Shown here: positions 1 through 5,671 of the stretch, piece by piece | Position numbering within the stretch: the stretch's first letter is position 1 | Layout of the letters: every line of letters starts with the position of its first letter | Assembly (NCBI GenBank): GCA_026706505.1 | Contig: JAPOYQ010000182.1 | Location: 6,385 to 13,662 of the forward strand | DNA length: 7,278 bases | Direction: 5' to 3' | From: Gemmatimonadota bacterium | GTDB lineage: Bacteria; Latescibacterota; UBA2968; UBA8231 | Notes under the pieces: generated by a model | Database searches by the model: none | What the model was told of the DNA's origin: nothing | The model's input: only the letters and a program-made list of their open reading frames with translations | Translations under genes and position numbers: made by a program

Positions 1-471
1 CGAAGCGCGGCTGTTGAACCCGAGGTTGATGACGCGGCCGTAGCCGCGCTCGATCATCTGCGGCCCCACAGCTCGGCAGTAGTACATCGGGCCGGTGAGG
101 TTGATGGCGATGACCGCGTCCCAATCCTCGTCGCGCAAGTCGACGATAGGGCTGCGGATGTTGATGCCGGCGTTGTTGACCAGAATGTCGATGGGACCTA
201 AGGCGTCGTTGGTTTGGCTCACTGAGGCTTCCACTTGGGCGCGGTCGGCTGCGTCGGCTTGGAAAGCGAGTACGCGGCCGTTGGTGTGAGCACTGATCTG
301 CGCGGCTGCGGCGCGGGCTTCTTCTGCATTGCGGCTGGTGAGGGCCACGTCGGCGCCGGCCGCGGACAGCGCGCAGGCCATGGCTTCTCCGAGGCCCTTG
401 CTGCCGCCCGTCACCAAGGCCGTGCGGCCCTTGAGGCTGAAGAGGTCGAGCGAGGAGGGCGGGATCATCAT
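1..471 (-). CDS. SDR-family NAD(P)-dependent oxidoreductase, 3' end cut off by the window
   Basis: The frame is open from an ATG at 471-469 to the window edge (157 codons), with no stop inside the window. A classical short-chain dehydrogenase is about 250 residues, so roughly 100 C-terminal residues are missing. The N-terminal Rossmann signature TGGSKGLG lies at residues 21-28. An Asp in QADAADR (about 73) follows the third strand, and the structural NNAG motif is at 99-102. INLTG (124-128) carries the conserved Asn of helix alpha-4. The family oxidises or reduces alcohol and carbonyl groups in the cytosol. The sequence resembles gluconate 5-dehydrogenase and FabG-like members, but the substrate cannot be read from it. 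The ATG overlaps the TGA of the upstream gene as ATGA, implying translational coupling, and no good SD is present. A second ATG follows immediately. At the expected catalytic Ser, [10 protein letters not shown] has Phe152, with a Ser two residues later at 154. The catalytic Tyr-Lys lies outside the window. The family call is strong and the function is unknown. Confidence 0.9.
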   Translation of the reverse strand, partial: MMIPPSSLDLFSLKGRTALVTGGSKGLGEAMACALSAAGADVALTSRNAEEARAAAAQISAHTNGRVLAFQADAADRAQVEASVSQTNDALGPIDILVNNAGINIRSPIVDLRDEDWDAVIAINLTGPMYYCRAVGPQMIERGYGRVINLGFNSRAS

Positions 472-713
472 GGCGGAGACCAGCCTTCAGCCTCGACCAT
501 GGACTTGGCGAGGTCGCCCAACTCGGCGACTAGCTCCTCCTGATCTTGGGCGCGGGCCTTATTGGTGATCTGCATGGTTAGGGCGATCAGCCCCAAGCCG
601 AAGATCCGCTGCAAACTCTGCGGCGAGTCTGGTTCGAGGTCGGGAATCAGCTCGGACAGGCGGTTGAGCAGGTCGCGGTGCTCGGCGGGAATTTCAATGA
701 CTTCCAAGGACAT
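468..713 (-). CDS. small conserved-looking hypothetical protein, 81 aa
   Basis: I do not recognise this protein. It starts [16 protein letters not shown] and ends with EAEGWSPP. It is acidic and has no Cys, no signal peptide and no obvious transmembrane segment. The pattern suggests a short N-terminal beta strand (residues 3-8) and then two or three helices (about 9-23, 30-51 and 56-75). The middle helix is hydrophobic ([11 protein letters not shown], 37-47). The same frame is open further upstream to a possible start at 806. That extension lies inside the hydrolase gene and is rich in Arg, Pro and Thr like a shadow frame, so I chose the ATG at 713. The gene starts 35 bases after the hydrolase stop and its TGA overlaps the SDR ATG by 4 bases, which argues that it is really translated. 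No clear SD precedes it. It could be a small partner of the SDR or the hydrolase, but that is only inferred from position. Confidence 0.65.
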   Translation of the reverse strand: MSLEVIEIPAEHRDLLNRLSELIPDLEPDSPQSLQRIFGLGLIALTMQITNKARAQDQEELVAELGDLAKSMVEAEGWSPP

Positions 714-723
714 AGCGGCGTTA

Positions 724-752
724 AAAGTAACGCACGGTCTAGTTGCGGTCAA
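724..752 (-). promoter_or_regulatory. possible internal promoter before the small gene
   Basis: On the minus strand, TTGACC (752-747, five of six matches to a sigma-70 -35 box) is followed after exactly 17 bases by TACTTT (729-724, three of six matches to a -10 box). It sits in the only sizeable gap within the operon (714-748) and would start transcription almost at the ATG of the small gene. This could give separate expression of the last two genes. In a GC-rich genome such a match can arise by chance, so it is weak evidence. Confidence 0.2.
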
Positions 753-1594
753 AGTTCCGCATCGCAGGCGACGAAGTGTTCGTCCTCTTGGGAGATGCGG
801 CTCCAAGGCGCGTCGGGATCATGGTCCCAGGCGACAATCCACCCTTGAGCGGCGGCTTCGGCGGTAAATTGCTGTTTGCGAGTCAGGGTCTGGTAGGGGA
901 ACATGTCGTAGGCCATGTTCCAATAGGGCCGCAGATGGAGACGCGTGGGGATTAGCTCTCCGGGATAGACGAGGGTGTGGCCGCTGGCCTCAAGGCAAAA
1001 GCCCTGATGAGTGCGGGTGTGGCCGCCGGTGACAAAAGTCGTCAGTCCAGGTGCCAATTCGCTGTCGCCGTCGAGGAAGCGCATCTCGACTTGGCGGGCG
1101 AGAGTGTGGAGTTCTTCGGGCCGATAGCTGCTCCGCATGGTGCTGCGACCGGCCAAGGCATCGTCCCACTCGCCGCGCTGCATCACGTGGACGGCATTGG
1201 GAAAGAGCGGCTCTAGGCCCGTAGGCTCCTCGACGAGACAGCCGCTGAAGTGGTCGAAATGCAGGTGGGTGAATGCGACCATGGTGATCGCCTCCGGGGC
1301 CACGCCTGCTGCTGCGAGCGAGCCGCGCAGCGTATGCCCGCCGTCCATGCCGTACATAGTGCGCGCGCGCGGGGAGAAGCGCTCGCAAAATCCGGTGTCG
1401 AGTAGCACGAGTTCGCGACCCGTTTTTAGGAGCAGGCAGTTGCACGACAGGCGGATGCGGTTGTGCTCGTCGGCGGTTGTGACGCGCTGCCACAGGGCCT
1501 TGGGCACCAAGCCGAACATGGTCCCTCCATCGAGGCGAAAGTCGCCGCCGGGCAGGTGTACGGCCTCTGCGTCGCCTAGGTCGAGGGTGTGCAT
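749..1594 (-). CDS. metallo-beta-lactamase-fold hydrolase, lactonase/YtnP-like
   Basis: This is a 281-residue cytoplasmic enzyme with no signal peptide. The fold is shown by LLDTG (64-68), the metal motif THLHFDH (H110, H112, D114, H115), a third metal His in GGHTRTHQ (H192) and a late His in WDHDP (H258). The N-terminal stretch GGDFRLDGGTMFGLVPKALW (16-35) and the later ELIPTRLHLRPYW plus AYDMFP are typical of the metallo-hydrolase group that includes AHL-lactonase-like quorum-quenching enzymes such as YtnP. The family hydrolyses lactones and related esters using two metal ions. The residue that usually bridges the metals is Asp (GDLIPT or ADLIPT in relatives), but here it is Glu213 (PGELIPT). 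The length is normal for the family. The ATG overlaps the kinase stop by one base (TGATG), so translation is probably coupled. In a sugar-nucleotide operon a sugar-lactone or ester substrate is as plausible as an acyl-homoserine lactone. The fold is certain and the substrate is not. Confidence 0.92.
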   Translation of the reverse strand: MHTLDLGDAEAVHLPGGDFRLDGGTMFGLVPKALWQRVTTADEHNRIRLSCNCLLLKTGRELVLLDTGFCERFSPRARTMYGMDGGHTLRGSLAAAGVAPEAITMVAFTHLHFDHFSGCLVEEPTGLEPLFPNAVHVMQRGEWDDALAGRSTMRSSYRPEELHTLARQVEMRFLDGDSELAPGLTTFVTGGHTRTHQGFCLEASGHTLVYPGELIPTRLHLRPYWNMAYDMFPYQTLTRKQQFTAEAAAQGWIVAWDHDPDAPWSRISQEDEHFVACDAEL

Positions 1595-2583
1595 CAGGTG
1601 TGGACGAGGACCTCGACGCCCTCGGTGGCAAATTGGCAGCGCATCTCGCGTAGGCCCTCTTGGGCCATGTTTGAGCGCAGCTTGGCGTGGTGTTCAGCCG
1701 GGCAATAGAACATGAGGAAACCACCGCCGCCGGCCCCTAGCAGCTTGCCGCCGAGGGCACCAGCGGCGCGACCGGTCGCGTACCAGTGGTCGATATCCGC
1801 ATTGGATATCTGCTGCGTCCGCTGCTTTTTGGCCAGCCAGTGTTCGTGGAGCAATTCGCCGAAGCGGTCGAGCGCCTCTCGTTCGAGCGCCTCCTTGATC
1901 TGGTAGCCGATCCGCTTAGTCTGATGCAGACTGTCTAAGACCCGGTCGTCGCCTTGTTGGGTGTCTTGATTTTGCTGAGTGAGGATGTCCGAACTCTCGC
2001 GCCGGATGCCGGTAAAAAAGACCAGCATGTTGGTGGCTAGGGCCTCGGCGGTAGGTGCGGAGATCGCCAGTGGCGTGACTGCGACGTGTCCGCTGGTGTC
2101 GATGTCGAGGCAAGTTAGGCCGCCGAAGGTGCCCAAGTAGTGGTCGTGTTTGCCCGCTGGCTGGGCGGCTCGCACCGCTTCGATATAGTGGGCTTCTTCT
2201 GCCAACTCTTGGGGAGAGAGCTGTTCGTGCTTATAGGCGTGAACAGCGGCTAGCAACGCCACGGTGAACGCGCCCGACGATCCCAAACCCGTGCGTCCGG
2301 GCACGTCGGACATTGCGCTGATTTCGATCCCCCCCTCGATCCCGGCGTAGATCAGGGCTTCGCGCAGCAGGGGGTGTTGGATCTGGTCGGGTGTATTGAC
2401 CTTTTCGGTCTGCGAGTACTTGACGCGGATGAAGTCTTCCACCTTGAGGTCGTTGAGCTGGATATAGACGTATTTGTCGATGCCAGTGCTGAGTACAAAG
2501 CCTCCGTAGTGGGTGTAATAGGAGGCTAGGTCGGTGCCGCCGCCGCCGAGCGGAATGCGCAAGGGCGCTCTGGTGATGATCAA
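1594..2583 (-). CDS. hddA: GHMP kinase, D-glycero-alpha-D-manno-heptose-7-phosphate 1-kinase type (HddA-like)
   Basis: This 329-residue GHMP kinase has all three family motifs. They are the N-terminal RAPLRIPLGGGGTD (5-18), the ATP-binding loop DVPGRTGLGSSGAF (93-106) and the C-terminal GGKLLGAGGGGFLMF (278-292). HddA phosphorylates the anomeric carbon of heptose-7-phosphate to give the 1,7-bisphosphate used in the GDP-heptose route. The opening and the GKxDxY segment match that subgroup, though the segment reads GKHDHY (144-149) rather than the common GKQDQY. The catalytic Asp is kept (D146). The start is TTG. It is preceded by GAGG at 2592-2589 with a 5-base spacer, there is no in-frame ATG near the N terminus, and the family begins with MII(T/S)R, so TTG is well supported. 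The gene lies 12 bases after the nucleotidyltransferase stop, and its TGA overlaps the hydrolase ATG. Kinases for other sugars, such as fucose, share the fold, so the exact substrate remains probable rather than proven. Confidence 0.88.
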   Translation of the reverse strand: MIITRAPLRIPLGGGGTDLASYYTHYGGFVLSTGIDKYVYIQLNDLKVEDFIRVKYSQTEKVNTPDQIQHPLLREALIYAGIEGGIEISAMSDVPGRTGLGSSGAFTVALLAAVHAYKHEQLSPQELAEEAHYIEAVRAAQPAGKHDHYLGTFGGLTCLDIDTSGHVAVTPLAISAPTAEALATNMLVFFTGIRRESSDILTQQNQDTQQGDDRVLDSLHQTKRIGYQIKEALEREALDRFGELLHEHWLAKKQRTQQISNADIDHWYATGRAAGALGGKLLGAGGGGFLMFYCPAEHHAKLRSNMAQEGLREMRCQFATEGVEVLVHT

Positions 2584-2587
2584 ACTA

Positions 2588-2592
2588 TCCTC
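2588..2592 (-). promoter_or_regulatory. ribosome binding site that supports the TTG start of the kinase
   Basis: GAGGA on the minus strand lies 4-5 bases before the TTG at 2583-2581. It is one of only two convincing SD sequences in the window. It decides the start of the HddA-like kinase, because no ATG or GTG occurs where family homologues begin. Confidence 0.6.
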
Positions 2593-2595
2593 GTT

Positions 2596-3315
2596 TCAGG
2601 GAAGGACAAAGGTTCCCGAGTCCACGCACTGACAGGCGTGGCGGTAGCGCTCCGGCGTATCGGTCGAAAGGAGCTGACCGCGCAGGGGATGTCCGAGCAG
2701 GGGACGGCCCGCAGCGAGCAAGTCGGCGAAGACCTCGCTGAAGTCGCAGGGAGTGTCCGGCGGGATGTGGTCGAGGATTTCGGGTTGTAGGGCGTAGATT
2801 CCGGCGTTGACCCAGTAGTTGTCGAATACTTGGTCGGGCCGCGGTTTTTCGACGAAGCGCTCGATGCGGTGGTGTGCGTCGAGGCCGATGATGCCCCGCG
2901 TGGTTGGATCGTCCATCCACAGGAGTCCGATGCTGGTGATTTCGCCCTCGCGTTGATGGGTTTGCCACAAGTTGCCTAAGTCGAAGTTGGTCAGATTGTC
3001 TCCGTAGTACACTAAAAAAGGGCCGTCGAAGCAGTCGGCAACTTGCCGCACAGCACCAGCGGTGCCTAGTAGCTCGTCCTCCAGCGAATAGGTGATCGAC
3101 ACGCCCCAAGCCCGACCATCGCCGAAATAGTCGGAGATGACTTGGGGCAAGTGGTGGAGGTTGATGACGAGGTCGTCGAATCCGTGCCGCGCCAACAGGC
3201 GCACGACGTATTCAAGCAGGGGTTTGTCGGCAAAGGGGACCATCGCCTTGGGGGTCGCGTCGGTGAGCGGGCGCAGGCGCGTGCCGCGCCCGGCGGCTAG
3301 GATCATCGCCTTCAC
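2596..3315 (-). CDS. sugar-1-phosphate nucleotidyltransferase (NTP_transferase family, HddC/ManC-N-like)
   Basis: This 239-residue enzyme couples a sugar-1-phosphate to a nucleoside triphosphate to make an NDP-sugar. The nucleotide-binding signature AAGRGTRLRPLT (7-18) with PKAM (22-25) is followed by LGTAGAV (83-89), the metal-binding YGDN (104-107), FVEKP (154-158) and NAGIY (170-174), the normal order for the family. It stops at the catalytic domain, with no left-handed beta-helix or mannose-isomerase domain. I chose the GTG at 3315 because it forms a GTGA overlap with the epimerase stop and gives VKAMILAAG. An internal ATG at 3306 is the alternative. A longer open frame reaching 3594 is an Arg/Pro-rich shadow inside the epimerase. 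Lying directly before an HddA-like kinase, it most likely makes GDP-heptose (the HddC reaction). The sequence alone cannot tell GTP from other NTPs or heptose from mannose-1-phosphate. Confidence 0.9.
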   Translation of the reverse strand: MKAMILAAGRGTRLRPLTDATPKAMVPFADKPLLEYVVRLLARHGFDDLVINLHHLPQVISDYFGDGRAWGVSITYSLEDELLGTAGAVRQVADCFDGPFLVYYGDNLTNFDLGNLWQTHQREGEITSIGLLWMDDPTTRGIIGLDAHHRIERFVEKPRPDQVFDNYWVNAGIYALQPEILDHIPPDTPCDFSEVFADLLAAGRPLLGHPLRGQLLSTDTPERYRHACQCVDSGTFVLP

Positions 3316-4427
3316 GCGCTCGCTCGGCGAAGGACGTTGGCGGTTCTCATATTCGCTTGGGCCGCTGCATAGAAGTCCGCGAGGTTGGGCTGCCCTTTGA
3401 TCCACTCGATGTATTCGCCAATGGTCCGGTCGAGCGGGATCTCGGGCTGCCAGCCGAGGGCTTGTAGGGCCGTGCCGGAGGAGACGGTGTGGCGGGTGTC
3501 GCCAAAGCGGTATTCGCCGCTTACGAGCGGTTCGATGGCTCGCCCGGCGATGCGCGTTACTAGTTGGGCGTATTCGAGGACGGTGGTGCCGCACTGCCCG
3601 GCGACGTTGAAGGAGCGGAAATTGGCGCGCTCGTCTTCGAGACAGAGGACATTGGCGCGGGCCACATCGCCGACATATACGTAGTCGCGCAGCGATTGGC
3701 CATCCTCGTAGCAGACGGGAGGCTGGCCGTGCAGGACGCGGAGAGCAAAAATGCGGCCGATGCCCGAATAGGCATTGAAAAAAGAGTTGCGTGGCCCTTG
3801 GACGATGGAGTAGCGCATGTTGACCGTGGGAATGTCGTATTTGCGGCCGAGGCTAAAGGAGGTCAGTTCAGCCGCGTATTTGGAGATGCCATAGGGGGTG
3901 TGGGGGTTGACGGTGTCTTCGGTGATCGGCTGGTGTTCGAGTTCAGCGGTGCAGTGGGGACAGCGGACTTCCCACTCGGCTCTGGCTAGCTGCGCGTCGG
4001 GACGGGCGTCGGGATAGACGACGCCGTGTTCGCCACAGCGATACTTGCCCTCGCCATAGACGGCTTGCGACGAGGCTAGGACGACTTTCCGTACGGGTAA
4101 CTTCTCGGCGACGATCAGCTCGTAGAGCAGGGTGGCACCGACGGTGTTGACGTGGTGGAAGGTGGAGAAGTCGGGCATGTAGTCTTGGTAGGCGGCTAAG
4201 TGAATGACGCCGTCGATGCCGTCGAGCGCGGCCAGCCAGTCGGCGCGTTGGCGCACGTCGCCGTGCATCTTTTCCACGCCACTGGGCAGATAGTCGGGCC
4301 AGCCTTCGGGGTGGACCCGCTCTTGGAGGGAGTCGAGGATGCGGACTTGATAGCCTGCGGCGACGAGGCAATCTACGGTGTGCGAGCCGATAAAGCCGGC
4401 ACCACCTGTGACTAGAATGTGGCGCAT
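3312..4427 (-). CDS. NAD-dependent nucleotide-sugar epimerase/dehydratase with Cys/His insert (dTDP-L-rhamnose 4-epimerase-like)
   Basis: This extended SDR has 371 residues. The Rossmann loop TGGAGFIGS is at 7-15, LAAYQD at 78-83, the catalytic Ser region SSQAVYG at 119-125, and the catalytic pair is Y179/K183 in YGISKYAAE. RDYVYVGDVA (247-256) is the sugar-nucleotide-side motif. Such enzymes epimerise, usually at C4, or dehydrate NDP-sugars in the cytosol. Between VYG and YxxxK lies an insert of about 40 residues with C131-x2-H134 and C156-x2-C159, a possible zinc knuckle. From memory, a similar Cys-containing insert occurs in dTDP-L-rhamnose 4-epimerase-like proteins. I chose the ATG at 4427 because the Rossmann strand MRHILVTGG starts there. 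The upstream TTG at 4469 would add 14 residues of unlikely sequence. This is the first gene of the operon and its TGA overlaps the GTG of the nucleotidyltransferase. Its likely substrate is the NDP-sugar made by its neighbours, which is an inference. Confidence 0.9.
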   Translation of the reverse strand: MRHILVTGGAGFIGSHTVDCLVAAGYQVRILDSLQERVHPEGWPDYLPSGVEKMHGDVRQRADWLAALDGIDGVIHLAAYQDYMPDFSTFHHVNTVGATLLYELIVAEKLPVRKVVLASSQAVYGEGKYRCGEHGVVYPDARPDAQLARAEWEVRCPHCTAELEHQPITEDTVNPHTPYGISKYAAELTSFSLGRKYDIPTVNMRYSIVQGPRNSFFNAYSGIGRIFALRVLHGQPPVCYEDGQSLRDYVYVGDVARANVLCLEDERANFRSFNVAGQCGTTVLEYAQLVTRIAGRAIEPLVSGEYRFGDTRHTVSSGTALQALGWQPEIPLDRTIGEYIEWIKGQPNLADFYAAAQANMRTANVLRRASA

Positions 4428-4546
4428 GAGTTGCGCTCTAAGATAAATAGGGGGAGAAATCCTGGCCAAGGGGATCGCGGTTGACAGAAAATCGCTGTTG
4501 TGTGGATTTTCAGAGGTGCAGTGAAATCGAACGGACGAAACAGAGA
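4428..4546. promoter_or_regulatory. divergent intergenic promoter region
   Basis: These 119 bases separate the two divergent transcription units and must hold at least one promoter for each. On the plus strand a perfect TTGACA (4481-4486) is followed after 18 bases by GATTTT (4505-4510), which matches the -10 consensus at only three positions. On the minus strand TTGGCC (4469-4464) and TATCTT (4445-4440), four of six matches each, are 18 bases apart but would leave only a very short leader before the ATG at 4427. The AT-rich blocks around 4441-4460 and 4482-4510 stand out from the GC-rich surroundings. I see no clear operator palindrome, riboswitch or terminator. Confidence 0.45.
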
Positions 4547-5668
4547 ATGCGCTACGCGCCTAAAATAGCCCTCGCACTGGCCAGCTTGGCCATCGGAGTC
4601 GCGCTGTGCGAGTTGGCGTTGAGCTTCTTGCACCCGCAGCTCTTCCGCCGGCCCCCCGTCTGGCGCTATGACCCCGAACTGGGTTGGAGCCACATCCCCG
4701 ACCGCGTCGGCCGCTTGGTCACTCCGGAATTCGACGTGGAAATGCGGATCAACAGCATTGGATTGCGCGACCGCGAATTCGCAACAGAAAAGGCTACGGG
4801 CGTTCGCCGCGTGGCTCTGTTCGGCGACTCGTTTGTCGAGGGGTGGGGCGTCCCCATAGAGGTCGCTGTCAGCCGCCAGCTCGAAGCCTGTCTCCGGCAA
4901 AAGGGAGCTGCGGTGGAGGTAGCTAACTTTGGGGTGGCTGGCTACGGCACCGATCAAGCGCTGCTGTTTTTCGAGCAACAAGGACCGCGATTTAAGGCCG
5001 ATGAGGTGGTGCTCTTTTTTTACGGCAACGACCTGTGGAACAATGCCTCGCGCCGGGGCATTGGTGCCGAGCGAGGCTTCAAGCCCTACTTCCGGGTGCG
5101 GAACAACGGGCAGCTCGCGCTCGCGGGTGTCCCGGTAAAGGAGTCGAACTTTTGGCGGCAGCCTGTGGATTCGTTGCCCCTTGCGGCGCGGTTGCAGCGC
5201 TATTTCTCACAGCACTGGCACTTGTACCGGCTAGTGCAAAAGGCGTGGCAGCCGGAGGTGCCGCGCGGGCAGCAGCAGGATTTTTACGCAGGTCTGTACG
5301 GGGCGGAGGCGCGCTTTGCCCCGGCTTGGGAGCTGACGGGTCGCATCCTCGCGGCCTTTAAGCACAGCGTCGAGCGACACGGCGCGCACCTAACCGTCGT
5401 GTACGTACCGTCGATCGTCCAGGTAGAAGAGGACAACTGGCGCGCCAAGCGCGAGCTGTACGGCCTGATCGGCGAGTTCGACCTGAGCAAGCCCAATGCC
5501 AAGTTAGCTGGTTTTGCCGAGGAGTACGGATTCGCGCTGATCGACTTGCTCGATGAGTTCAGAGAAAAGACCCAAACCCAAACCCTGTATTGGCGCGATA
5601 GCCACTGGAACGCGGCTGGCCACGCTTTGGCGGCTGAGCGGCTCTGCGCGCATCTGCGGAGGCCCTAG
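4547..5668 (+). CDS. membrane-anchored SGNH/GDSL-type hydrolase or acyltransferase
   Basis: This 373-residue protein has an N-terminal hydrophobic segment (about residues 7-28, after positively charged MRYAPK), which is an uncleaved anchor or a signal peptide, so the catalytic part probably lies outside the cytoplasmic membrane. The four SGNH blocks are present: LFGDSFVEGWG (91-101, nucleophile S95), NFGVAGYG (127-134), YGNDLW (159-164, with N161) and DSHWNAAGH (351-359, with D351 and H353). Relatives are esterases or O-acyltransferases. The DSHW block recalls AlgX/AlgJ-type enzymes that acetylate exopolysaccharide. I chose the ATG at 4547 because the signal-like segment follows directly. The open frame extends to a TTG at 4481, but that part has no coding character. 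The SD is weak. The stop is TAG and the next gene begins 3 bases later, so the two are co-transcribed. Position suggests deacylation or acylation of a glycan; the substrate is unknown. Confidence 0.88.
   Translation: MRYAPKIALALASLAIGVALCELALSFLHPQLFRRPPVWRYDPELGWSHIPDRVGRLVTPEFDVEMRINSIGLRDREFATEKATGVRRVALFGDSFVEGWGVPIEVAVSRQLEACLRQKGAAVEVANFGVAGYGTDQALLFFEQQGPRFKADEVVLFFYGNDLWNNASRRGIGAERGFKPYFRVRNNGQLALAGVPVKESNFWRQPVDSLPLAARLQRYFSQHWHLYRLVQKAWQPEVPRGQQQDFYAGLYGAEARFAPAWELTGRILAAFKHSVERHGAHLTVVYVPSIVQVEEDNWRAKRELYGLIGEFDLSKPNAKLAGFAEEYGFALIDLLDEFREKTQTQTLYWRDSHWNAAGHALAAERLCAHLRRP
5658..5662 (+). promoter_or_regulatory. ribosome binding site that fixes the GTG start of the membrane protein
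   Basis: GGAGG lies inside the last codons of the SGNH gene, 9 bases before the GTG at 5672. It is the strongest SD in the window, and it supports a GTG start for the polytopic membrane protein and tight translation with the upstream gene. Confidence 0.65.
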
Positions 5669-5671
5669 CCC

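Noticed and set aside
1360..1371. Alternating GC run, possible Z-DNA
   Set aside because: Only about a dozen bases inside the hydrolase coding sequence, expected in GC-rich DNA with Ala/Arg codons.
749..1594. Reading the hydrolase as a quorum-quenching AHL lactonase
   Set aside because: The fold and family signature fit, but the operon context is sugar metabolism and a metal ligand differs, so a specific AHL function is not supported.
1137..1715. Plus-strand open frame of 192 codons
   Set aside because: It is antisense to the hydrolase and kinase, with Ser/Arg/Pro-rich low-complexity content typical of antisense frames in GC-rich DNA.
990..1724. Minus-strand open frame of 244 codons across the hydrolase and the end of the kinase
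   Set aside because: The sequence is Arg/Pro/Ala-rich without motifs, and it is the +1 shadow of two well-supported genes on the same strand.
3316..3594. Upstream extension of the nucleotidyltransferase frame inside the epimerase
   Set aside because: The extra 93 residues are Arg/His/Pro-rich shadow sequence. The conserved N terminus begins right at the GTG at 3315, which overlaps the epimerase stop.
3564..3989. Plus-strand open frame of 141 codons opposite the epimerase
   Set aside because: It has a plausible amino-acid mix but no motif, and it lies wholly antisense to an intact, well-conserved enzyme.
4412..4981. Minus-strand open frame of 189 codons covering the divergent region and the start of the SGNH gene
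   Set aside because: It is antisense to a clear SGNH gene whose motifs are intact, and it also overlaps the epimerase start. No recognisable domain.
5568..5584. Telomere-like microrepeat (CCCAAA in tandem)
   Set aside because: Fewer than three units, lying in frame in the SGNH gene as Gln-Thr repeats. Too short to be more than chance.
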